Shown piece by piece: positions 1 through 4,333 of a stretch of DNA of 6,121 nucleotides (within the stretch, counting starts at the first letter, position 1; every line of letters starts with the position of its first letter). The translations under genes and the position numbers were made by a program. This DNA is from JBBQSV01 sp038213615 (GTDB lineage: Bacteria > Patescibacteriota > Saccharimonadia > Saccharimonadales > OMJO01): the NCBI GenBank assembly GCA_038213615.1, contig JBBQSV010000030.1, forward strand, positions 1 to 6,121, given 5' to 3'. The notes below the pieces were generated by a model. That model was not told the origin of the DNA and did not search any database. It was given only the letters and a program-made list of their open reading frames with translations.

Positions 1-613
1 CACTGGCCGCAAAGGCCACGCCCAATTTAGGGTTGTTGTTCAAGACAGCCACACCAGCCCCACTAGCGGCAAGGTGATAGCTCAGCTGGGACATCACAAC
101 CCACACTCTAAAGAAACAGTTATCGACGTAGAAAAGGCTGCTGTCTTTCTGGGTAATGGCGCGCAGCCTTCACCTAGAGTTGTCAGATTACTTCAGGCGC
201 AAGGTGTTAAATTGCCATCATGGGTCAAGGTTTCTGATGACAAAAAGCAGCGTTCTATCAAAAACACAGAAAAACTCCGCCGAAACCGCCCCGCCGACGC
301 CGAAGCCGTGGCGGACAAGCCCGCTAACACAGAGGCCGTGGCGGACAAGCCCGCCGAAGCAGAAGCTCCAGCCGCAGAAGCTGCAGAGCCAGTGGCTGCT
401 GATACAGCTGCGCCTGCCGAGAGTAATCCGACTGCATCCGTCACAGACCAAGAAGAACCAGCTAGCGAAGGATCGGCCGAAGAAGCTGATCCAGAAGTTA
501 TAGCTGAACCAGTTCAAGAAGCCGCCGACCAAGAGCCAGAACCAGCCGCCGAGGCTCCTGCCGAAGAGGCTGAACCAGCCTCAGAAGCCGACACCGCCGA
601 AGTCAAAGCCTAG
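1..613 (+). CDS. rpsP: 30S ribosomal protein S16, 5'-truncated by window edge, with long acidic C-terminal tail
   Basis: S16 is a small-subunit protein that binds 16S rRNA during 30S assembly. The reading frame is open from base 2, so only the first few codons (about 7-8 by family comparison) are outside the window; the in-frame GTG at 74 is an internal Val, not the start. Visible residues 1-76 carry the S16 signature: TGRK, FRVVVQDS, GHHNP, then FLGNGAQPSPRVVRLLQAQG. A basic linker (about 77-97) is followed by about 106 residues of Ala/Glu/Pro/Asp-rich sequence with almost no Lys or Arg. Typical S16 proteins are about 80-90 residues, so the tail more than doubles the protein. The tail contains a 10-residue tandem repeat (EAVADKPA twice). 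It is probably disordered; its role is unknown. The gene is first in the translation cluster with the KH gene and trmD. Identification of the core is secure. Confidence 0.95.
   Translation, partial: TGRKGHAQFRVVVQDSHTSPTSGKVIAQLGHHNPHSKETVIDVEKAAVFLGNGAQPSPRVVRLLQAQGVKLPSWVKVSDDKKQRSIKNTEKLRRNRPADAEAVADKPANTEAVADKPAEAEAPAAEAAEPVAADTAAPAESNPTASVTDQEEPASEGSAEEADPEVIAEPVQEAADQEPEPAAEAPAEEAEPASEADTAEVKA
305..354 (+). repeat. 30-bp tandem repeat inside the S16 acidic tail
   Basis: The 20-mer GCCGTGGCGGACAAGCCCGC occurs at 305-324 and again exactly at 335-354, a 30-bp period encoding two EAVADKPA units. Exact DNA identity suggests a recent in-frame duplication, so tail length may vary between strains. 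Confidence 0.8.
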
Positions 614-642
614 TTCTCCTAAAGCCTACTTTACAAGCAGCT

Positions 643-677
643 TTGCCCAGCATACGTTTTATCCTATTATGTTAAAT
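643..677 (+). promoter_or_regulatory. Putative promoter of the Nudix gene (leaderless)
   Basis: TTGCCC (643-648) and TATTAT (665-670) are separated by 16 bp. The predicted transcription start at about 677-678 coincides with the ATG at 678. The upstream ATG at 669 would lie inside the -10 box, and no Shine-Dalgarno sequence is visible. The -35 match is only 4 of 6. Confidence 0.4.
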
Positions 678-1121
678 ATGGATAGCTTCTTCAAATACGA
701 CCCGCAGACGATGGGGGCAAAAGGCGTGGTACTAATTGGTGATAAGGTGTTGTGTTATCGTCGAGATGACAAAACGGACTTGTATCCACTGTATATTGAC
801 TTGCCTGGTGGTGGCCCAGAGCCAGGCGAGACGCCATTTGATACATTCAAGAGAGAGGTAAAAGAAGAATTCGATCTAGAGATCAAGCCAGAACACATTG
901 TTTATGAAAAAACCTACCCCAGCAAAATACAAAAAGGTAAGTACGCCCATTTCCCTGTAGCCAAGTTGCCGTCTTCAGCCGAAAAAGACATCAAATTTGG
1001 CCCAGAGGGCTTAGAATACTTATTGCTTTCGTTTGAAGAATTTGTGAGTAGAAAAGATGTTTGGCCAGTACTGCAAGATCGAGCCAAAGATTACGCAAAA
1101 TACGTTTTGAGTCAGGAGTAG
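678..1121 (+). CDS. Nudix hydrolase
   Basis: This predicted cytosolic hydrolase cleaves a nucleoside diphosphate linked to another group (X); the substrate cannot be told from sequence. Counting from the ATG at 669, the Nudix box spans residues 48-70: G48, E54, then REVKEE at 62-67 with the metal-binding glutamates E63, E66 and E67. The usual Gly near the end of the box is Asp69. Residues 15-45 form the expected beta strands before the box (GAKGVVLIGDKVLCYRR). At about 147-150 residues it is a single-domain Nudix protein. Two starts are possible, ATG 669 and ATG 678; I prefer 678 because 669 overlaps a plausible -10 box and neither has a ribosome binding site. It sits 64 bp after rpsP, an unusual guest in this cluster. 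Housecleaning of damaged nucleotides is one possible role, not shown here. Confidence 0.88.
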   Translation: MDSFFKYDPQTMGAKGVVLIGDKVLCYRRDDKTDLYPLYIDLPGGGPEPGETPFDTFKREVKEEFDLEIKPEHIVYEKTYPSKIQKGKYAHFPVAKLPSSAEKDIKFGPEGLEYLLLSFEEFVSRKDVWPVLQDRAKDYAKYVLSQE

Positions 1122-1134
1122 GCGGGTGACCCGC
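1122..1134 (+). terminator. Weak hairpin directly after the Nudix stop codon
   Basis: GCGGG (1122-1126) pairs with CCCGC (1130-1134) around a TGA loop, starting at the first base after the stop codon. Only a short T-run (TTTT) follows, 6 bases further on, so it is at best a weak or partial terminator separating the Nudix and KH transcripts. Confidence 0.3.
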
Positions 1135-1155
1135 AATACTTTTGCCAGTAGAAGC

Positions 1156-1182
1156 ACTCATGAGTTTGCTATAATTAGCTTG
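1156..1182 (+). promoter_or_regulatory. Extended -10 promoter of the KH gene with an upstream palindrome
   Basis: TGCTATAAT (1167-1175) is a perfect extended -10 element. No good -35 hexamer is present at 16-18 bp spacing. Instead a perfect 10-bp palindrome, ACTCATGAGT, occupies 1156-1165 immediately upstream, a possible operator. The predicted transcription start is about 1182, giving a leader of about 29 nt. Confidence 0.6.
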
Positions 1183-1195
1183 TAATTACCGTAAC

Positions 1196-1201
1196 AGGAG
1201 G
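1196..1201 (+). promoter_or_regulatory. Strong Shine-Dalgarno sequence of the KH gene
   Basis: AGGAGG lies 9 nt before the ATG at 1211. It fixes that start and is the only canonical ribosome binding site seen in front of a gene in this window. Confidence 0.85.
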
Positions 1202-1210
1202 ACTTGTAGA

Positions 1211-1723
1211 ATGAGTACCATAGACCAACAGTTCATAGAGTATATAGTCAAATCAATCGTAGGCAGCCCAGATGCTGTCAAAGTAGAACGACGCGTGGAC
1301 GAAAAAGGTGTCTTATTAGAGTTAACAGTAGACGGCGAAGACTTAGGCCGTGTGATTGGCAAACGAGGCGCAACTGCTCAGAGCCTGCGTACGCTACTTC
1401 GTGCTTTGGGCACCAAGAACGATGCCCGTTACAACCTAAAGATCATTGACGATGGCCACCCAGCGCCACCTAGGCGCGATGATGACGACAGGCCAGCTGT
1501 TGCCGATGATTCGGTAGCGTCGACTGATGATGTCCAGGCAGATGACCAGCAAGATGACCAAGTGGCCGATGAGGCTCCTGATGAGTCTCCTGATGAGGCT
1601 CCCGAGGAAGAAGTAGTAGCCGACGAACCGGCAGAGGCAGAAGAAGCCCCAGAGCCCGAGGAAAGTGATACTTTGGCTAGGACGCGCAAAGAGCTCGATG
1701 ATCTTGATGACCTCGACATTTAG
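1211..1723 (+). CDS. khpA: KhpA-like KH-domain RNA-binding protein with acidic C-terminal tail
   Basis: KhpA-family proteins are small cytosolic RNA binders, usually encoded between rpsP and rimM/trmD, and linked to ribosome function and cell-size control. Residues 1-82 form one type II KH domain (opening STIDQQFIEYIVKSIVG), with the RNA-gripping GXXG loop as GKRG at 50-53, followed by the helix ATAQSLRTLLRAL. The usual family length is about 75-80 residues. Here residues 85-170 add a very acidic Asp/Glu/Ala/Pro tail containing a 4-residue repeat (DEAP, DESP, DEAP). The protein ends in a less simple segment, TLARTRKELDDLDDLDI, with a possible short amphipathic helix. The start is set by the AGGAGG at 1196-1201. 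Genes before and after are separated by their own promoters, so it may be monocistronic. The KH assignment is secure; the tail function is unknown. Confidence 0.92.
   Translation: MSTIDQQFIEYIVKSIVGSPDAVKVERRVDEKGVLLELTVDGEDLGRVIGKRGATAQSLRTLLRALGTKNDARYNLKIIDDGHPAPPRRDDDDRPAVADDSVASTDDVQADDQQDDQVADEAPDESPDEAPEEEVVADEPAEAEEAPEPEESDTLARTRKELDDLDDLDI
1568..1603 (+). repeat. Three 12-bp tandem repeats in the KH gene tail
   Basis: Units GATGAGGCTCCT (1568-1579), GATGAGTCTCCT (1580-1591) and GATGAGGCTCCC (1592-1603) differ by one base each from the consensus and encode DEAP, DESP, DEAP. The array is likely to slip in multiples of four codons without breaking the frame. Confidence 0.75.
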
Positions 1724-1743
1724 CTTCATAAAATAGTTTCGCT

Positions 1744-1760
1744 AAGCCGTTTCACGGCTT
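1744..1760 (+). other. Hairpin after the KH gene
   Basis: AAGCCGT (1744-1750) pairs perfectly with ACGGCTT (1754-1760) around a TTC loop and is followed by TTAAT. It may be a weak terminator for the KH transcript, or the 5' end of a longer RNA if the TAAAAT at 1729-1734 acts as a -10 box. Confidence 0.4.
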
Positions 1761-1767
1761 TAATCGA

Positions 1768-1799
1768 CATACCTTTTGCCTACAGCTGCAAAAGGTATG
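1768..1799 (+). other. Perfect 12-bp stem-loop
   Basis: CATACCTTTTGC (1768-1779) pairs with GCAAAAGGTATG (1788-1799) around an 8-nt loop, the longest perfect stem in the window. No T-run follows on either strand, so it is not a classical intrinsic terminator. Seven bases of its 5' arm (TTTTGCC, 1774-1780) are also complementary to GGCAAAA at 2095-2101, next to the downstream terminator. Confidence 0.6.
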
Positions 1800-1943
1800 C
1801 TAAAAATGCCGCCCCCAGTCCAAAAACCAAACCATTGTTTACAGCCCTCAAACCATACTGACCTGCGGAATCGCTTCGCTAAGTCCTCGGTCAATCTGGT
1901 CTTCGGTCCTCCAACAAAGGTGTTTTTGAAAGGGGGTAGCAGC

Positions 1944-1979
1944 TTGAACCAAGGGATAAGTTCGTCTATACTGTTACCT
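1944..1979 (+). promoter_or_regulatory. Putative promoter of the candidate small RNA
   Basis: TTGAAC (1944-1949) and TATACT (1967-1972) are separated by exactly 17 bp (4 of 6 and 5 of 6 matches), with a predicted transcription start near 1979. A competing reading is that these bases form an RNA stem (GGTAGCAG 1935-1942 with CTGTTACC 1971-1978) in a longer transcript. Confidence 0.4.
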
Positions 1980-2125
1980 ACGTTTCGGCTGAGGCCTCAG
2001 CGTAAAAAAGTCAAATTTACCCGCCAAACTTTCTTTGAAAGTTTAGGAGGGCAAGAAGCTCATTGCGAGCCATCGAAAGATGGGAGCTTTATGTGGCAAA
2101 ACGAACCCTAACCAGGGTTCTTTTT
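1979..2125 (+). ncRNA. Candidate structured small RNA of unknown family
   Basis: A predicted promoter at 1944-1972 and a clear intrinsic terminator at 2103-2125 bracket about 147 nt with dense pairing. In order: the palindrome GCTGAGGCCTCAGC (1988-2001); a hairpin AAACTTTC/GAAAGTTT (2026-2033 with 2037-2044), extended outward by CCC-CC/GG-GGG pairing (2020-2025 with 2046-2051); and AAGCTC/GAGCTT (2056-2061 with 2084-2089) enclosing CCATC-GAAA-GATGG (2070-2083), a GNRA-type tetraloop hairpin stacked on the outer helix with an 8-nt bulge on the 5' side. CGTTT (1981-1985) could close the structure with AAACG (2099-2103). I do not recognise tmRNA, RNase P RNA, SRP RNA or 6S RNA. The transcript might instead begin near 1741 and be about 385 nt. 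No convincing protein is encoded in 1724-2127 on either strand. Confidence 0.42.
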
Positions 2126-2129
2126 GTTT
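2103..2129 (+). terminator. Intrinsic terminator, possibly bidirectional
   Basis: GAACCCT (2103-2109) pairs with AGGGTTC (2114-2120) around an AACC loop, followed by TTTTTGTTT. It is a textbook plus-strand terminator although no protein gene on that strand ends nearby, which supports an RNA gene upstream. Read from the minus strand the same stem is followed by GTTTTG, so it may also stop the 67-residue minus-strand gene, whose stop codon overlaps the T-tract. Confidence 0.8.
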
Positions 2130-2331
2130 ACATATAGTCTACGTCTAGCCAAAAATCAGCTGCTTCGCAGGCACTAAAGTGACCGCGTTCGACTAACCAG
2201 TCCAATAAGTTAGCTTCATCTATAGCTTGTTGCGGCGTTAATTCCCCAAAGCAAGTAGTATCGGAACTATCATCAGTATCGAGTGGCTCTGATTGCTCGA
2301 CTATTTCCCAAAAACTCTCTGTATGACTCAT
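2128..2331 (-). CDS. Small, very acidic protein of unknown function (67 residues)
   Basis: I do not recognise the family. The protein has 17 Asp/Glu residues, one Arg (R49) and no Lys. Residues 1-30 are Ser/Thr/Asp-rich and probably flexible. Residues 31-67 (LTPQQAIDEANLLDWLVERG, then HFSACEAADFWLDVDYM) look like a small two-helix unit with buried Trp, Leu and Phe. Cys27 and Cys55 are the only cysteines. There is no signal peptide or membrane segment. Support for a real gene: a promoter on the minus strand (TTGAAT at 2369-2364, 16 bp, TACAAT at 2347-2342) predicts transcription from about 2335, four bases before the ATG, and a terminator hairpin follows the stop. It diverges from trmD with 26 bp between the start codons. 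The single-domain acidic character could suit a protein-binding or DNA-mimic role, but that is speculation. Confidence 0.6.
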   Translation of the reverse strand: MSHTESFWEIVEQSEPLDTDDSSDTTCFGELTPQQAIDEANLLDWLVERGHFSACEAADFWLDVDYM

Positions 2332-2369
2332 AGCTAAATTTATTGTAAAATATACGTATGAAAATTCAA
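2323..2369. promoter_or_regulatory. Overlapping divergent promoters of trmD and the small acidic gene
   Basis: For trmD: ATGACT (2323-2328), 17 bp, TAAAAT (2346-2351), with predicted +1 at 2358, the A of the ATG. For the minus-strand gene: TTGAAT (2369-2364), 16 bp, TACAAT (2347-2342), with +1 near 2335. The two -10 boxes share bases 2346-2347, so polymerase could not occupy both at once. Confidence 0.55.
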
Positions 2370-3026
2370 ATTATTAGTTTGTTTCCAGAGATGTTTCCGG
2401 GCGTGCTGAATCAAAGCATGCTGTTCAAGGCCCAGGATAAAAAAATTGTGCAGTTTGAATACGTCAATCTGCGTGATTTTGGTTTGGGGGCCCGAAAAAC
2501 AGTGGACGATACCCCCTATGGTGGTGGTGACGGCATGTTACTGATGGCGCAGCCGCTGTTCGGTGCAATCGAGCATGCCAAAAAATCTAGCCCCCAGGCT
2601 GAGGTTATTTTGATGACCCCGCGCGGTAAGACTTTTGATCAGGCCATGGCCAAAGAACTAGCCGATGATGGCAAGGATAAAATATTTGTTTGTGCTAGGT
2701 ACGAAGGTTATGACGAAAGAGTAGTAGAGCTGGTAGACAGGCAGATTTCTATTGGTGACTATGTGTTGACCGGTGGCGAGATTCCAGCCATGACTGTGAT
2801 AGACGCCCTGGTACGGCTAATTCCTGGTGTACTGGGCGGCGAAGCTAGCGCCGAGATAGAAAGCTTTAGTGATGGCAAAACCCTGGAGTTTCCGCAGTAC
2901 ACTCGGCCAGAAGATTTCCGGGGCCAAAAAGTACCGGATGTTTTACTCAGTGGTAATCATGCAGAGATAGCTAATTGGAGGAGTAAAAATTCTATTGCTA
3001 AAAAGGGAAAAGAGCAGCCAGAGTAA
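2358..3026 (+). CDS. trmD: tRNA (guanine-37-N1)-methyltransferase TrmD
   Basis: TrmD transfers a methyl group from S-adenosylmethionine to N1 of G37 in tRNAs, preventing +1 frameshifts; it works as a dimer in the cytosol. Family motifs, in order: KIQIISLFPEMF at the start, DDTPYGGGDGM (50-60), TPRG (87-90), CARYEGYDERVV (112-123), ISIGDYVLTGGE (130-141), IPGVLGGEASA (155-165), PQYTRPE (179-185) and LSGNHAEIANWR (197-208). Residues of about 85-140 form the SPOUT trefoil knot. Arg153 matches E. coli R154, but the catalytic D169 position is Glu168 here. At 222 residues it lacks most of the roughly 45-residue C-terminal extension of E. coli TrmD. The ATG start has no Shine-Dalgarno sequence and coincides with the predicted transcription start. 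The codons after GNHAEIA are AT-rich, and a second, diverged copy of this 3' end lies 140 bp downstream. Confidence 0.96.
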   Translation: MKIQIISLFPEMFPGVLNQSMLFKAQDKKIVQFEYVNLRDFGLGARKTVDDTPYGGGDGMLLMAQPLFGAIEHAKKSSPQAEVILMTPRGKTFDQAMAKELADDGKDKIFVCARYEGYDERVVELVDRQISIGDYVLTGGEIPAMTVIDALVRLIPGVLGGEASAEIESFSDGKTLEFPQYTRPEDFRGQKVPDVLLSGNHAEIANWRSKNSIAKKGKEQPE

Positions 3027-3041
3027 CGAATTTATTTCGTT
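3025..3041 (+). terminator. Hairpin overlapping the trmD stop codon
   Basis: AACGAA (3025-3030) pairs with TTCGTT (3036-3041) around TTTAT. Only CTCTGCG follows, with no T-tract, so termination strength is doubtful. Confidence 0.35.
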
Positions 3042-3050
3042 CTCTGCGCG

Positions 3051-3077
3051 ATGAGGAAAACCGTAGGTTGTCCTCAT
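3051..3077. terminator. Hairpin between convergent trmD and NADH dehydrogenase genes
   Basis: ATGAGGA (3051-3057) pairs with TCCTCAT (3071-3077); inside, AACC (3059-3062) pairs with GGTT (3066-3069) around GTA, with one A-G mismatch. It could slow convergent transcription from both sides, but neither strand shows a T-tract after it. Confidence 0.35.
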
Positions 3078-3091
3078 AAGGCGGAGCCGCT

Positions 3092-3148
3092 GGTAACCAC
3101 GCTGAGATTGCCAAGTGGCGCAAAGATCAATCCAAGCCCAAAGCCTAA
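3092..3148 (+). pseudogene. Detached second copy of the trmD 3' coding end
   Basis: Bases 3092-3148 translate to GNHAEIAKWRKDQSKPKA and a stop codon, matching the end of TrmD (GNHAEIANWRSKNS) from the same Gly codon, 140 bp upstream at 2952. Over the ten codons 2952-2981 against 3092-3121, 22 of 30 bases match; the eight differences change only one residue (Asn to Lys). Similarity stops abruptly on the 5' side, where a TAA (3077-3079) is in frame. There is no start codon, so it is not expressed as a separate protein. The fragment's TAA overlaps the end of the minus-strand NADH dehydrogenase. Such silent divergence means the copy was under selection as part of a working trmD until recently. 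Confidence 0.75.
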
Positions 3149-4326
3149 AGATGGCCACAAATAGGGCAAGGTTCTTCGTGCTCATTGTCGTGCAATAATA
3201 ACCTGCCGGCCTTGGCCCAGGGCTGGTAGTCGTGGTAGCCAACTAGATCACCTAGTTTACGCAAGGCCCAACCAGCAATACCGTAAATCCGTACACTCCC
3301 CCACAGCACCGCCGCCCAGTATTCACCGATGGGCAGTACATAAATTGGTCGTTTAGGCGAGTAGGGCTTGGGGTCTTTTTGGCTGGCTTGGCGGATCAGG
3401 TTGTTGGCTACAAAACTGCCATCGTAAAGCGCTGTTTGGGCTGTACCGCAGTAGGCTGTGTCGGCGTTGTCGCCAAGTACTAAAATATCTGGCTCGGCTT
3501 CTAGGTATTGACTGACTCTAACCCGTCCATTTTTGGCTAGTTCAAAACCCTGTTCGGTAAAAAAACTATGATTAGCCACGCCGGCCGTCCAAACCACGGT
3601 ATGGCTAGACAAACGCTTGCCGTTAATCATTAATTCGTCAGCCGTTTCGGCCTTAACAGCCGTATTAAGGTAGATCTTTACACCTAATCTTTTAAGGTGG
3701 CGCTTGATAGCCCGGGACATATCTTTTGGCATGCGGGGCACTAGCCTATCGGTTGCCTCTACTAAATCAATATGTACTTTTGGTTTCTTAATCTGGTGCA
3801 TTTTGGCAATGCGCCGTAAGTAAGCGCTTAGGGCACCAGCTAGTTCTACGCCAGTGGGGCCACCACCAACCACCACGTAGTTGTGGTCCAGGTGTTTTTC
3901 GTCGATTAGCTGTTGGTGCAAATGGCGTTTGAGTCGCTCGGCTTCATCATTAGTTTTTATGCCATAAGAAAATTCGGGCAAACCTTTGATTCCAAAGAAA
4001 TTGGTAGTTACGCCTAGGCATAAGACCAACTTGTCATAGGCAAAACTACGTTGACTTTTGGTCTTGACACTATTATCAGCCCGATCAAGGCTGGTTACGC
4101 TATCTTGAACAATCGTAATCGACTTGTCTTTGAATATTTGCGCCAGGGGGATGCTGGACATAACCTTTTTGCCACCGGCCGCCGTGTGGTACAGGGTAGG
4201 GTAGTAACGAAAGTCGGGGTGGTCAGTAATAAGGGTTAGGTCAAACATCTGGCTGTCGGCTAATATCAACGCCGCCTTTAAGCCAGCAAAACCACCACCA
4301 ACAATCACAATTTTCTGTTTACTCAT
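3145..4326 (-). CDS. ndh: Type II NADH dehydrogenase (FAD-dependent NAD(P)H:quinone oxidoreductase)
   Basis: This predicted single-subunit flavoenzyme oxidises NADH and passes electrons to a quinone at the inner face of the membrane without pumping protons. Two Rossmann motifs are clear: VIVGGGFAGLKAA (7-19) for FAD and VVVGGGPTGVELAGAL (151-166) for NADH. VLGDNAD (283-289) contacts the flavin, and the TAQTALYDG segment (296-303) matches the quinone-site region of the family. Residues 345-363 (VRIYGIAGWALRKLGDLVG) resemble the C-terminal amphipathic membrane-binding helix. The length of 393 fits the family. The C-terminus is unusual: EEPCPICGHL, with Cys387 and Cys390 plus nearby His379, His383 and His392, a possible metal site. 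The ATG at 4326 lies next to the transcription start predicted from TGGTAAAGT (4342-4334). The gene diverges from the FAD oxidoreductase. A ferredoxin/thioredoxin-reductase-like role is less likely. Confidence 0.88.
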   Translation of the reverse strand: MSKQKIVIVGGGFAGLKAALILADSQMFDLTLITDHPDFRYYPTLYHTAAGGKKVMSSIPLAQIFKDKSITIVQDSVTSLDRADNSVKTKSQRSFAYDKLVLCLGVTTNFFGIKGLPEFSYGIKTNDEAERLKRHLHQQLIDEKHLDHNYVVVGGGPTGVELAGALSAYLRRIAKMHQIKKPKVHIDLVEATDRLVPRMPKDMSRAIKRHLKRLGVKIYLNTAVKAETADELMINGKRLSSHTVVWTAGVANHSFFTEQGFELAKNGRVRVSQYLEAEPDILVLGDNADTAYCGTAQTALYDGSFVANNLIRQASQKDPKPYSPKRPIYVLPIGEYWAAVLWGSVRIYGIAGWALRKLGDLVGYHDYQPWAKAGRLLLHDNEHEEPCPICGHL

Positions 4327-4333
4327 TTGTATA

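Noticed and set aside
74..76. GTG as the start of rpsP
   Set aside because: The frame is open to base 2 and encodes conserved S16 residues upstream (TGRK, FRVVVQDS), so this GTG is an internal valine and the true start is before the window.
193..532. Antisense open frames under the rpsP tail, and similarly under the KH tail (1429-1729)
   Set aside because: They are shadows of GC-rich repetitive Ala/Glu codons and read as Ser/Ala simple sequence.
1935..1978. RNase P RNA, because GGTAGCAGCTTGAACC resembles a conserved RNase P stretch
   Set aside because: The essential GAGGAAAGTCC and ACAGAA...GGCTTA blocks are missing, and the distances to the region's ends do not fit RNase P.
1776..2111. 111-residue open frame on the plus strand in the gap after the KH gene
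   Set aside because: It starts inside a perfect stem-loop and ends inside the terminator hairpin, has no ribosome binding site and lacks protein-like composition; RNA structure explains the region better.
1741..2125. tmRNA, suggested by the length of about 385 nt
   Set aside because: There is no tRNA-like acceptor end, no TTCRA T-loop in the right place and no convincing tag reading frame on either strand.
2952..3148. Translational bypassing between the two GGT codons of the trmD tails
   Set aside because: The first tail already completes a normal TrmD end with its own stop codon, so no hop is needed; recombination or insertion explains the duplication more simply.
2943..3242. Minus-strand 99-residue open frame across the trmD/ndh junction
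   Set aside because: It overlaps two well-supported genes in other frames and shows no recognisable protein features.
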